Assembly (NCBI GenBank): GCA_963849115.1
Contig: CAWKGK010000007.1
Location: 62,001-126,000, forward strand
Length of the DNA: 64,000 bases
Direction: 5' to 3'
Origin: JACDAL01 sp963849115
GTDB lineage: Bacteria; Actinomycetota; CADDZG01; WHSQ01
The notes under the pieces were generated by a model. It did no database searches and was not told the DNA's origin. It worked only from the letters and a program-made list of their open reading frames with translations. Each line of letters starts with the position of its first letter. Position 1 is the stretch's first letter. Positions 8,844 through 17,171 of the stretch are shown in pieces. The translations under genes were made by a program, and so were the position numbers.

Positions 8844-9359
8844 TCAAATGAGCAGCTCCCCGTAGCCGGATTTTTTGACGAGAGCCTTGAGCCCCTCGAT
8901 CTCCTCCGGCGTCGGCTCTTCCGCGGGGACCGGCGGAAGGGTTGGGCTCGGGGCGGGCTCGCTGGTTGCCCTGATCAGATCCTCGATGCCGCCGGAGGAC
9001 AAGCCGGGAGTCAAGATAAACAGCATCCGGCATCCTTGATCGCCGACCTTGTAGCGGTGCGGGATGTTGCGCGGCCCGAAGAGGTAGTCGCCCGCGCCGG
9101 CCTCGATCGTCATCTCGCCGACCTCAAAGGTGGCGTTGCCTTCGAGCATCCAAAAGCCCTCGTCATCGCGGTAATGCACGTGGAGCGGCGCTTCGACGCC
9201 CGGATGCTCGGTCACCTCAACGATTGTCATCTGCCCGCCGGTGTCGGCGGCCGTCGCCTTGATCACGGCCAGCCCGCCGAACCACCAGCGTGCCTCTCCC
9301 TCGTCGCTGCGGACGGCTACAGGCTCCAGTGCCTTTTCCAGAGTCGCGTCCTGCTTCAT
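8844..9359 (-). CDS. Cupin-domain protein
   Basis: A 171-aa protein with a single cupin barrel: PLHVHYRDDEGFWMLEG (metal-binding motif 1 with two His and Glu) and motif 2 around GPRNIPHRYKVG. The C-terminal ~40 residues are a Pro/Glu-rich tail ending in a short helix. The ATG at 9359 has gggagg at ideal distance. Single-domain cupins of this type are small-molecule dioxygenases, isomerases or sensors, and the substrate cannot be read from sequence. It sits upstream-to-downstream with the NTF2-like gene at 9426-9773 on the same strand, 66 bp apart, so they may be co-transcribed. Confidence 0.8.
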   Translation of the reverse strand: MKQDATLEKALEPVAVRSDEGEARWWFGGLAVIKATAADTGGQMTIVEVTEHPGVEAPLHVHYRDDEGFWMLEGNATFEVGEMTIEAGAGDYLFGPRNIPHRYKVGDQGCRMLFILTPGLSSGGIEDLIRATSEPAPSPTLPPVPAEEPTPEEIEGLKALVKKSGYGELLI

Positions 9360-9425
9360 CCTTGCCTCCCTCGATAGTGATCGCTGAAAGAACATTGCTT
9401 CTCACCGACTCCCCCCTCTAGAGCT

Positions 9426-9773
9426 TCATCGGTCCTCCCTTCTGGCGACACGATCCAAGGACAGGAGCGCGATCGCGTACCGCCAGCCGTCGCTTCCCCG
9501 GCGTGCGACGTTGATGCTCCCGTCCGCCACGACCAGCGCGGTATCGCGCGCCTGGAGAACGCGCCGGGGGTCGGCAACATAGGTGTGGTCGCGATCCCAC
9601 AGCGACGAGACGAACCGCTCGATCTCCTCTTCACCGCGCGCCTCCTGCACGTCGTCGCCGACGAGCACCGCCCCGTTTTCGAACAGGTCTATCAGCGCCT
9701 CTCCGTCCCGGATAACGAAGGCGTCCTCTAACAGCATCTCGAGCTCCTCGGGGGTGCGCGCTCCTCTTTTCAT
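9426..9773 (-). CDS. NTF2-like / SnoaL-type small protein
   Basis: A 115-aa protein with the alpha+beta barrel pattern of the NTF2/SnoaL superfamily: helix TPEELEMLLEDAFVIRDGEALIDLFENGAVLV, then beta strands ending WRYAIALLSLDRV. Members include polyketide cyclases, ketosteroid isomerases and stress proteins, and no diagnostic active site is obvious. It starts at ATG 9773 and is divergent from the LuxR-type regulator at 9863. The 89-bp space between them probably holds both promoters. Confidence 0.7.
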   Translation of the reverse strand: MKRGARTPEELEMLLEDAFVIRDGEALIDLFENGAVLVGDDVQEARGEEEIERFVSSLWDRDHTYVADPRRVLQARDTALVVADGSINVARRGSDGWRYAIALLSLDRVARREDR

Positions 9774-9862
9774 GCAGCCTTGAGACTAGGTCAGGGCTGG
9801 ACGGCTGCCCATTCCAGAAAAGTGGTATTTCTCGCAGATGCGGTGGCGGGTAGCATTCCCGC

Positions 9863-11053
9863 GTGGGCTGGTATGCGAAGGAGCGCGCCGCCGAGCGGAT
9901 CGCACGGCTTGCAGGTCAGAGCCTCGACCTCGTGACGTTCTGGCAGGAGTCAAGGGAAGCTTTGGCGGCGGCCGTCCCTCACTACTTGGCGCCCTGCTGG
10001 TTCACGTTCGACCCGGCGTCGCTGCTGGTCACGAGCCACTACGACCATGACCTGGTCCCGGAACTGCCACCGGAGTGGCTCGGGCACGAGTACTACGAGG
10101 ACGACTTTCACAAGATGGCCGATGTCGCTCGCTCCGCGCGTGGGGTCTCGACCCTGCACGAGGCGACCGGCGGCGACCCCAGCCGCAGCCCCGGCTGGAG
10201 GCTCTACATGCAGCCGTTTGGCGCCGATCAGGAGTTGCTAGTCGCCCTGCGAACCCAGGCGGGAGATGCGTGGGGGATGCTCAGCCTTTATCGGGAGGCG
10301 GGCCGGCCTCTGTTCGATGACGACGAGCTTGACCTCCTGCGGCGTTTGTCGCCGTATCTCGCCGAGGGCGCCAAGCGGGGGCTCCTACTCGGCGAAACGT
10401 CCGATCCCGAAGGGCCGGACACGCCGGGCCTCGTCGTCCTGAGAGACGACTGGAGCGTCGAGTCACTCTCTCCCGGGGTCGCGCGCTGGCTATCCGAGCT
10501 GCCCGACGGCGACTGGGAGAGTCGCGGCAAACTGCCGCCCTCGGTGCTCGCGGTTGCGGGCCGCGCATTGCGGACCGCCGAGCATGAGGATGCGCCCGGC
10601 GAGGTCGCAGTCGCGCGCGTGCTCTCGCGCGACGGGCGTTGGATGGTGCTTCACGGCGCGGCGCTCGTCGGAGACGGCGCTCGCCGCGTAGCCGTCATCG
10701 TCGAGCCCGCCCATCCCGCTCGCATCTCGTCCCTGCTGATGGCCGCCTATCAGCTGACCGAGCGAGAGCAGGACGTCACGCGGCTGGTGTTGCGCGGTTA
10801 CTCGACGACGCAGATCGCTGACCGGCTGTGCATCTCTCCCCACACTGTCCAGCAGCACCTCAAGAGCGTGTTCGAGAAAACGGGCGTTCGCAGCCGGCGG
10901 GAGCTGGTCGGGAAGGTGTTCTTCTCGCACTACGAGCCGCGCCTGCGCGACAACGAGCGGCGGGTCGTCGAGGATCGACCACTTCGCGGCGGGCCGGTGG
11001 ATCGTCGCGCGAGCGTCCAGCAGATCCCGACTCAAACGAAGCACGGGAGTTAG
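9863..11053 (+). CDS. LuxR-family transcriptional regulator
   Basis: A 396-aa protein whose last ~90 residues carry the LuxR helix-turn-helix: YQLTEREQDVTRLVLRGYSTTQIADRLCISPHTVQQHLKSVFEK. The N-terminal ~280 residues resemble a GAF-like sensory region (LLVALRTQAGDAWGMLSLYREAGRPLF) and there is no receiver domain, so it senses a ligand or protein rather than a phosphorelay. GTG at 9863 starts the frame. It may control the divergent NTF2-like/cupin pair, but this is inferred from position only. Confidence 0.85.
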   Translation: MGWYAKERAAERIARLAGQSLDLVTFWQESREALAAAVPHYLAPCWFTFDPASLLVTSHYDHDLVPELPPEWLGHEYYEDDFHKMADVARSARGVSTLHEATGGDPSRSPGWRLYMQPFGADQELLVALRTQAGDAWGMLSLYREAGRPLFDDDELDLLRRLSPYLAEGAKRGLLLGETSDPEGPDTPGLVVLRDDWSVESLSPGVARWLSELPDGDWESRGKLPPSVLAVAGRALRTAEHEDAPGEVAVARVLSRDGRWMVLHGAALVGDGARRVAVIVEPAHPARISSLLMAAYQLTEREQDVTRLVLRGYSTTQIADRLCISPHTVQQHLKSVFEKTGVRSRRELVGKVFFSHYEPRLRDNERRVVEDRPLRGGPVDRRASVQQIPTQTKHGS

Positions 11054-11066
11054 CCGAAGCAACTTC

Positions 11067-11489
11067 TCAGCGGTTGAGTGCGGCCCGCTCATCGGTTGCG
11101 TGATCGGCATGGCGATGAACGACCTTCCACTGGCCCTCCTCGCGTCGGAAGATGTGGGTCGCGCGTAGCGTCGCGTCAGCAATTGACCCGTCCGACCTGA
11201 CCGCCTCAAAGCGCTCGTAAGCCACTGTGTATGCGAAATCGCCGCTGACGTCGACTGCCACCAGCTCTAGGTCGTAGGCGCGACACTCAACGAATGAGTT
11301 TGCGACCCCACGAAAGATGGGTTCGATTTCGCTCCACCCGGATCCGGAAACGGCAGCCCCGAGCAGAGTCATCGGATCGCTTCGTGACCACAGCTCCAAC
11401 CTGGGACCGAGATCGCCGTTGTGTAAGGCGATCTCGGCTTTGGTGAACTGCGGTAGGACACTCGCAACGAACTCCTCTACGGGAGTCAT
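11067..11489 (-). CDS. NTF2-like (SnoaL/YybH-type) protein
   Basis: A 140-aa NTF2-superfamily protein: LHNGDLGPRLELWSRSDPMTLLGAAV, the family tripeptide region FAYTVAYERFEA, and the closing strands THIFRREEGQWKVVHRHADH. This C-terminal pattern is typical of SgcJ/EcaC-type or DUF4440-like proteins. Substrate unknown. Its ATG overlaps the stop of the upstream ABM-like gene by 4 nt (ATGA), so the two are translationally coupled and probably act together. Confidence 0.75.
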   Translation of the reverse strand: MTPVEEFVASVLPQFTKAEIALHNGDLGPRLELWSRSDPMTLLGAAVSGSGWSEIEPIFRGVANSFVECRAYDLELVAVDVSGDFAYTVAYERFEAVRSDGSIADATLRATHIFRREEGQWKVVHRHADHATDERAALNR

Positions 11490-12052
11490 TGGCTCACTCC
11501 TTCAGCTGAGTCGGAATCGTAGATGTCGAAGAAGTCGGCGCCGCATCGTGGGCAAGATTCCGCAGGCATCGGTGTTACGGCGTCGCACTGGTCACAGAAG
11601 ATGACACGGTCGTGATGCCGCGTGCCTTCGAAAAGAGCCGCGAAGTGGCTGTACTGCCATCGCTCGCGGTAAAGGTCCTGCATCACCTTCTGGTGGTGAT
11701 CGCTCGCGAACCACGAGTGGGCATCCTCCGCCGTGCGCCAGAGCGCCAGCAGTGTGATCGTTGGGCCGTCGGCGAAGCTAAAACGACGGATGAACCCAGG
11801 GGCAGTAGCTAGGTGCTCCATCAAGCCCGCCGCCGCGCGCCAGAAACCATGGGCACGGTCCTCATCGGAGAAAGTCGCCTGCAGCAGCAGGAGCGCGCCC
11901 GCCCCCTCGGGGCCCCAGCGGCGATCCGGGCCCTCTTGAACGTTGAGCAGCGTGGGCCCCATCCGGCTCCCCTCGACGGCTTGGATTGCGGCCCCTGCGT
12001 CGGGCGGAGGAGGGATCGATAGCAGCTGAGTCACGGCGACCTCCGGTATCAT
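11486..12052 (-). CDS. ABM-like dimeric barrel protein with C-terminal zinc ribbon
   Basis: A 188-aa protein. Residues ~50-140 look like an antibiotic-biosynthesis-monooxygenase/ferredoxin-like barrel (LLLQATFSDEDRAHGFWRAAAGLMEHLATAPGF, then ALWRTAEDAHSWF). The C-terminus carries a clear zinc ribbon, FCDQCDAVTPMPAESCPRC (two CxxC knuckles). The combination is unusual for this fold. It is transcribed divergently from the TetR-type gene at 12104, a classic regulator/target arrangement, and is coupled to the NTF2-like gene downstream. Function unknown. Confidence 0.65.
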   Translation of the reverse strand: MIPEVAVTQLLSIPPPPDAGAAIQAVEGSRMGPTLLNVQEGPDRRWGPEGAGALLLLQATFSDEDRAHGFWRAAAGLMEHLATAPGFIRRFSFADGPTITLLALWRTAEDAHSWFASDHHQKVMQDLYRERWQYSHFAALFEGTRHHDRVIFCDQCDAVTPMPAESCPRCGADFFDIYDSDSAEGVSQ

Positions 12053-12103
12053 CCGATCAGTACCTAATTCATCCGAGTATCACTAGGAGGAATCTACGCC
12101 GCC
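12049..12103. promoter_or_regulatory. Divergent promoter region with repeated tcatccga
   Basis: The short space between the ABM-like gene and the TetR gene holds two direct copies of tcatccga at 12049-12056 and 12069-12076, two helical turns apart, followed by aggagg at 12085-12090. This suits operator sites for the TetR protein, but the binding is inferred. Confidence 0.4.
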
Positions 12104-12760
12104 GTGGGCAGGCGTGTCAAGAAGAAACGGCCTTACAACTCGAAGATCCGGGTTGAGCAGGCTGCGCAGACGCGAGCCCGGATCCTCGATGCCGCCGAGG
12201 AACTGTTCCTGGCCAATGGCTACGCGCGTACCCCCGTCCACGCGATCGCCGAGGCGGCGGACGTCGTCCCCGACACTGTCTATGCCACCTTCGGGAATAA
12301 GGCGCGTGTACTCACTGCCCTGATCGATCGACGGCTGGTTCCGGATGCTTCGGTCGAGAGAGCGAGGGACCGGCTCGACGCGCAAGCCTTCCGTGCCGAG
12401 CCCGACCAACGCCGCCAACTCCAGCTCTTCGCCGAATTCATCACAGGAATTTCAACGAATCTTCGGCCCATCTTCGAGATCCTTCGTACGGCATCTGCTG
12501 TGGAACCTGAGGCGGGCGCGGTTTTCAGGGAGATGGACAACTACCGCCTGCAGAACATGTACGTCTACGCCGAATGGATCGGTGAGCGAGGCCCCTTGCT
12601 AGGCGGCGTGCGGCGCGCAGGCGAGGTCATGTGGGCGTTGGCCAGCCCCGACGTCGGTCGGATGCTCTGCGATGAACTTAACTGGACCCAAGCTCAACAT
12701 GCCGAGTGGCTGGCCGACGCCCTCATTCGAACGCTATTGCCGGACAATCCCAAAGAATGA
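12104..12760 (+). CDS. TetR-family transcriptional regulator
   Basis: A 218-aa regulator. Residues ~20-70 form the TetR DNA-binding domain (QTRARILDAAEELFLANGYARTP..AIAEAADVVPDTVYATFGNK), and the rest is a helical ligand-binding domain ending EWLADALIRTLLP. GTG at 12104 is the first start after aggagg at 12085. It is divergent from the ABM-like/NTF2-like operon and probably represses it and itself. The ligand is unknown. Confidence 0.85.
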   Translation: MGRRVKKKRPYNSKIRVEQAAQTRARILDAAEELFLANGYARTPVHAIAEAADVVPDTVYATFGNKARVLTALIDRRLVPDASVERARDRLDAQAFRAEPDQRRQLQLFAEFITGISTNLRPIFEILRTASAVEPEAGAVFREMDNYRLQNMYVYAEWIGERGPLLGGVRRAGEVMWALASPDVGRMLCDELNWTQAQHAEWLADALIRTLLPDNPKE

Positions 12761-12847
12761 TGTGCGGCTCCCCACCGACCAGGAGGAGTGGGTTCAGGAG
12801 TCCGATCGTCGCGATAGGTATCCCTTCTCCGTGCAGCAAGGACCGAG

Positions 12848-13208
12848 TGGAGCTGCCGGGAATCGAACCCGGGTCCCCCGACCTCGGCATGGGTCTTCTA
12901 CGAGCGTAGTCTGCGGTCAGTTTCTCGGCTCCGGCCCGCCCGCAGACGGCGGGGGCCGAGGCCCAGCTCGAGTTAAGGGTCCCGCCCCTAGCCTCGAGCA
13001 CGCTCAGGGCGGCAAGCCTGCTAGATGACATCGGTTACCGCGCCGCAGGCAAACCCGGGCCGATGTCGCTACTTAGCTAACTAAGCGGCGAGTGCGAACT
13101 CGTTAGAGTCGGCAGTTGTTAGTTTCCGGGATGTTTATCGAGGCACTCCCGGACCTCGGCTCGCTTCTCCCACCCCGAAACGATCAGGGTCGATACCAGT
13201 TCAGCCCC
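12848..13208 (-). ncRNA. ssrA: tmRNA (ssrA)
   Basis: The 5' end GGGGCTGA (at 13208) and the 3' end CAGCTCC plus A (at 12848) form the seven-pair acceptor stem. The T-arm GGTTCGATTCCCGG precedes the 3' end; CCA is not encoded. The tag frame at 13113-13081 reads ADSNEFALAA followed by TAG. The ALAA ending is the degradation tag recognised by ClpXP-type proteases. About 361 nt. smpB lies immediately upstream on the same strand, the expected partner for rescue of stalled ribosomes. Confidence 0.93.
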
Positions 13209-13285
13209 ATGTGAAGTTTTCAACGTCCAACTTGACGGAAGGCTTCCATTTTACTCGCTCTCCGGCGTCGTGGAAAACCGGCAGG

Positions 13286-13756
13286 CTAGCGGCGGCGGCC
13301 GACCAGCTGGCGCATCCTGCGCTCGGCGTCCCGCTCGGCGATCGCGTTGCGCTTGTCGTAAGCCCTCTTTCCCGTGGCAATGGCGATCTCTGCCTTCACG
13401 ACCCCGTGCCGAAAGTAGAGTCGCAGCGGCACCAAGGTACGGCCTCCCTGAGCCGAGCTCACTCCCAGTCTTTCGATCTCGGCACGATGGAGTAACAGCT
13501 TGCGCGGCCTCACCGGATCGTGGTTGTCCCGATTCCCGTGTGAATAAGGACTGATGTGGCAATTGAGCAGCCACACCTCGCCATCGCTCACACTTGCATA
13601 GGCATCGGCAAGGTTGGCTTTTCCGTCGCGACATGACTTGACTTCGGTTCCCACCAACACCAGCCCGGCTTCGAAGGTCTCCTCAATGGCGTAGTTGTGA
13701 CGAGCCTTGCGATTCTGCGCGATCAGCTTCGTACCCGAACCCGCGTCGCGAGGCAC
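13286..13756 (-). CDS. smpB: SsrA-binding protein SmpB
   Basis: A 156-aa protein with the standard SmpB signatures: KLIAQNRKARHNYAIEETFEAGLVL, GTEVKSCRDGKANLADAYA, HISPYSHG and the basic tail KRNAIAERDAERRMRQ. It binds the tRNA-like domain of tmRNA and delivers it to the A site of stalled ribosomes. GTG at 13756 overlaps the TAG of the S41 peptidase by one base. The tmRNA gene follows 77 bp downstream. Confidence 0.95.
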   Translation of the reverse strand: MPRDAGSGTKLIAQNRKARHNYAIEETFEAGLVLVGTEVKSCRDGKANLADAYASVSDGEVWLLNCHISPYSHGNRDNHDPVRPRKLLLHRAEIERLGVSSAQGGRTLVPLRLYFRHGVVKAEIAIATGKRAYDKRNAIAERDAERRMRQLVGRRR

Positions 13757-14937
13757 TATCCCTGGGCGCCGGTGGTGGAAAGGACGATCCCCTCGAGGAT
13801 CTCGGCCGCTCTCCGCTTCTGGAGCGCGGCTCCACCGGCAATTTCAACATCCGGCTCGATGCCCTCACCGTTGATGTCGCGGCCCGCAGGCGTCAAATAG
13901 GCGCCGGTCGTTATCTTGAGGGCAGAGGCATCGGGAAGCGGGAACACGTTCTGGACCGAGCCTTTTCCGTAGGTCGTGGAACCGACCAAGATCGCTCGCT
14001 GCCTGTCCTGGAGCGCGCCGGCGACTATCTCCGATGCACTAGCCGTGCCCTCGTTGACCAGCACCACGAGAGGAAGCTCCTCGTAAGCTTGGCCCTCGGC
14101 TGCATACACGGTCTCAACGTCGGAACCTTCTTTGTAGGTGACGATGTCACCATCCTCGATGAATACGCTGGCGACGTCGATGGCCTCCGAGAAGAGCCCG
14201 CCTCCGTTGTCCCTGAGGTCGAGGATGACGCCCTCAGCCCCCGTCGATCGGAGCCTCTCAACCCGGTCGCGTAGTTGACGCCCGGCGCCGCGGGCGAATC
14301 CGTAGAGGCGGATATAGCCCAAGCCCGACTCCTGCAGCCGGGCGACGACATTGGGGAGATCGATGCTCCGCCGGGTTAGAGACAGCTCGAGTAGCTCCCC
14401 GCTGCGGAGGACCGCGAGCTCGACCACTGATCCGGAGGGCCCTTTGATGCGGCCCACGGCTTCGTCCGTCGACATGGGGCCCACCGGCTCTCCGTCCACC
14501 CTCCTGATCACGTCACCGCGACGGAGGCCCGCCTTGAGCGCCGGTGTTCTCGGGAGTACAGACACGATTTCGAGCTTCCCGGCGCGCTCCTTGAGCCACA
14601 CTCCGATGCCGGAAAAGCGGCCGCTGGTGTACTCCTGAAAAGCTCGATATCCCAAGGGTGAGTAGAAAGCCGCATAGGGGTCCTGGGACTCGTTGAGCTC
14701 TGTGACCATGCCCTTGACGGCGGCCCGGGTGAGCTCCTTCTGGGAGGGAGGATCTACCGCACTCGAGCGAATCTTTTCCATCGCATGCGAAATGACCTCG
14801 TCGCCATCACCCGAATCAGAGCCGAACAGGGGCACAGTCGCACCGGGACGGCCTAGGGAGAACCCCAACGAAAAGCTTCCGAGAGCCGCAATCACGGCGC
14901 ACAACACCGCTACCGCGATCTTCTGCCAACGGTCCAT
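13756..14937 (-). CDS. S41 family carboxyl-terminal processing peptidase
   Basis: 393 aa. An N-terminal signal anchor (residues ~7-28) is followed by a helical region, a PDZ domain (~105-185, GIGVWLKERAGKLEIVSVLPRTPA and GLRRGDVI) and the S41 catalytic core. The catalytic Ser lies in GTASASEI (~300) and Lys325 in TYGKGSVQ. It is an extracytoplasmic protease of the CtpA type. In this operon it lies directly downstream of the FtsEX/M23 genes, where CtpA-type proteases often trim cell-wall hydrolases; that role is inferred. Confidence 0.92.
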   Translation of the reverse strand: MDRWQKIAVAVLCAVIAALGSFSLGFSLGRPGATVPLFGSDSGDGDEVISHAMEKIRSSAVDPPSQKELTRAAVKGMVTELNESQDPYAAFYSPLGYRAFQEYTSGRFSGIGVWLKERAGKLEIVSVLPRTPALKAGLRRGDVIRRVDGEPVGPMSTDEAVGRIKGPSGSVVELAVLRSGELLELSLTRRSIDLPNVVARLQESGLGYIRLYGFARGAGRQLRDRVERLRSTGAEGVILDLRDNGGGLFSEAIDVASVFIEDGDIVTYKEGSDVETVYAAEGQAYEELPLVVLVNEGTASASEIVAGALQDRQRAILVGSTTYGKGSVQNVFPLPDASALKITTGAYLTPAGRDINGEGIEPDVEIAGGAALQKRRAAEILEGIVLSTTGAQG

Positions 14938-14976
14938 ATGCCTAATATTAAGCGTGCGGGGCTCTACTGGAGATCG

Positions 14977-16191
14977 CTACTGGAGATAAGGTATCGGGTC
15001 TACCGGAGCACCACCAACCCGGACCTCGAAGTGCAGGTGGGGACCCGTGCAGTATCCGGTGCAGCCCACTGCCGCTATCTGGCTCCCCCGCTCTACGCTC
15101 TGGCCCTCCGAGACCAGGAAAGCGGACAGATGGTTGTAGGTGGTGGCCAAACCTCCCCCGTGCTCAATGGCAACTACGTTGCCGTAGCCCGACATCGTGC
15201 CCACATAGGCGACCGTTCCGTCGTCGGCGGCCCACACCGGCGCCCCGTAAGGAGCTCCAATGTCGATGCCGGTGTGCATGCGTGAATCCCCAAAAATGGG
15301 GTGTATTCGAAGGCCAAAGCCGGAGGTGATGGGGCCGTTGGCGGGTAGCGAGAGCTCCCCACCCCCCACCGGTGGAGACAGGCCCGAGGGCACAGGCGCC
15401 AACAATGCCTGGATCCGGGCGGCGTCTTGCTGAAGCTCTCGATCGATCTCCGCGAGCCGTGACTGGTCAGAGCGGACAGTCGCCAGCAGCTCCCGCTTCT
15501 CGGCGATCACCGCCTCCTTGGCCCGCACCACGCCGACCCGGAGGTGCCGCGCCTCAGAGACACCCGCTCGATCTCGCTCGAGAGCGTCCTTATCGGAGAT
15601 GATCTCGGCTTGCTTCTCCTCGACCAGCTCCTGCTTGTACTCCGTCTCCGCTTGCAGAATGCCGATCTCGGAGATCAGACGGCTGTCGGAGTCGAGCGCC
15701 GACGCGTAGTAGGCCGCCCTCTCGACGAGATCGGAAAATGATTCAGCCGACAGCAGAGTGTCGACCACGGCCGTGGGGCCTGCCTTGTAGGAGGCCACGG
15801 CCCTGTCCTCGTAGATCCCCCGCCTGAAGCTCAGGCGCCGGTCGACAATCTTGAGATCCGACGCCAGCAGAGCCAGCTCCTTTTGCGCCCGGGTCAAATC
15901 CACGACCTTGTCCTCGATGCGCAGGTCGAGGCGGGTGATGATCCTGTCCAGCCTGTTGACCTGGGCCTGAACCCGCGCGCGCTCGGTGTCGAGGGCCGCG
16001 ACCTGCCCGGCAAGCGTGGATTCCCGGTCGGCCAGCACCCCCTGGCGGCGCTCGATTCTCTCCCGGCGCTCCTCGATGCTGTCGAGGCGATCGCCCGGGT
16101 CTGCCACCGCGGAATGGGAAGAGACGAGCGCGCATAGGAGCGCCAGGACCGTCATCCGGAGCCCCCGTCGGGGAGAAACAACCCTCTTCAC
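14977..16191 (-). CDS. Coiled-coil M23 metallopeptidase (EnvC-like)
   Basis: About 404 aa. A signal sequence (MTVLALLCALVSSHSAVA region) is followed by a long heptad-rich coiled coil (~30-265) with RLDSIEERRERIERRQ and then a LytM/M23 domain with HTGIDIG (HxxxD) and GPHLHFEV (HxH). GTG at 16191 is the preferred start; a TTG at 16239 or an ATG at 16155 are alternatives. The order ftsE-ftsX-this gene implies that FtsEX controls this peptidoglycan hydrolase across the membrane at division, as EnvC, PcsB and RipC are in other bacteria. The zinc-binding residues appear intact, so it may be catalytic rather than only an activator. Confidence 0.9.
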   Translation of the reverse strand: MKRVVSPRRGLRMTVLALLCALVSSHSAVADPGDRLDSIEERRERIERRQGVLADRESTLAGQVAALDTERARVQAQVNRLDRIITRLDLRIEDKVVDLTRAQKELALLASDLKIVDRRLSFRRGIYEDRAVASYKAGPTAVVDTLLSAESFSDLVERAAYYASALDSDSRLISEIGILQAETEYKQELVEEKQAEIISDKDALERDRAGVSEARHLRVGVVRAKEAVIAEKRELLATVRSDQSRLAEIDRELQQDAARIQALLAPVPSGLSPPVGGGELSLPANGPITSGFGLRIHPIFGDSRMHTGIDIGAPYGAPVWAADDGTVAYVGTMSGYGNVVAIEHGGGLATTYNHLSAFLVSEGQSVERGSQIAAVGCTGYCTGPHLHFEVRVGGAPVDPIPYLQ

Positions 16192-16289
16192 AATAGCGAT
16201 CTTAAGTAACTCTCTCAACTTGAGCAACAGGAGCACCAAGCCCCAGCGCGGGTCCGCCCCTTCTCAATCGGCTTGCCGAGGAGGGGCCT

Positions 16290-17171
16290 TTAGACCTCGA
16301 GGAAGCGCCGGAGCGCCAGGACAGAGCCGAACAGGCCGACGGCGACTCCCCCGCCGACCAGGATCAGCAGGACCTTGGTGATCTCCCAGGCGGAGAAGGA
16401 GAACACGGGCCCCAGAAACGCCAGGACGTCCCCCATCTTGGAAAAGAACAGCTCGTTTGCTCCCAGGACGACGATGCCGGAAACGATGGCGCCGGTGAGG
16501 GCGGCGAACACCCCCTCGAACATGAACGGGATGCGGATGAACCAGTTGGTTGCGCCGACCAGCTTCATGATCGAGATCTCCTCACGGCGCGCATAGATCG
16601 CCAATCGGATCGTGTTGGCGATCAACGCGGCCGCGGCCACCATGAGCACTGCCGACATGCCGAGCGTCACCGCGCGCAGCAGAGTGTTGACCTGAAGCAG
16701 GCGCCGGATGATGTCGCCTCCGAATCTGACTTCGTCGATACCCGGGCTCCCATCGACACGGGCGGCAACCTCCTCCGCCTGAGAGGCATCAAAGAGGCTG
16801 ATCCTAAAAGAAGCCGGCAGACTGTCTGGGGGAAGCACTTGCCAGATTTCGGGTTTGTCTGCCCACTCTTTCTTGAAATCTTCGAAGGCCTGGTCTTTGG
16901 AAACGTAGGTGAAGGTCTCGATCTCCCGCATGCCCGCCAGATCCGATCTCAACCCGTCGAGCTCACCCTCGGTGACGTCGTTGCGAAGAAACACTGAGAC
17001 CTCGACCTTGCCCTCCCAGGTCGAGGTGACATTGGCGACGACGAGCTGAAGAATCTGTGCCCCGCCGAGCAACAACAGCGAGATCGCCACAGTGGAGATG
17101 GCTGCGATGGTCATCAGCAGATTGCGCTTGAGATTCACCGCCGTCTCGGACAAGAAGTAGTTGAGTCTCAT
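16290..17171 (-). CDS. ftsX: Cell division ABC transporter permease FtsX
   Basis: 293 aa with four membrane helices: one near the N-terminus, a large extracellular domain (~45-165, with VEVSVFLRNDVTEGEL), then three C-terminal helices. This is the FtsX topology. It couples ATP hydrolysis by FtsE to activation of a periplasmic or extracellular hydrolase, most likely the next gene. The ATG overlaps the FtsE stop by 4 nt (17168-17171). Confidence 0.95.
   Translation of the reverse strand: MRLNYFLSETAVNLKRNLLMTIAAISTVAISLLLLGGAQILQLVVANVTSTWEGKVEVSVFLRNDVTEGELDGLRSDLAGMREIETFTYVSKDQAFEDFKKEWADKPEIWQVLPPDSLPASFRISLFDASQAEEVAARVDGSPGIDEVRFGGDIIRRLLQVNTLLRAVTLGMSAVLMVAAAALIANTIRLAIYARREEISIMKLVGATNWFIRIPFMFEGVFAALTGAIVSGIVVLGANELFFSKMGDVLAFLGPVFSFSAWEITKVLLILVGGGVAVGLFGSVLALRRFLEV

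Noticed and set aside
12761..12847. Candidate tRNA next to the tmRNA, prompted by the T-arm sequence
   Set aside because: The T-arm belongs to tmRNA itself; no separate cloverleaf could be built.
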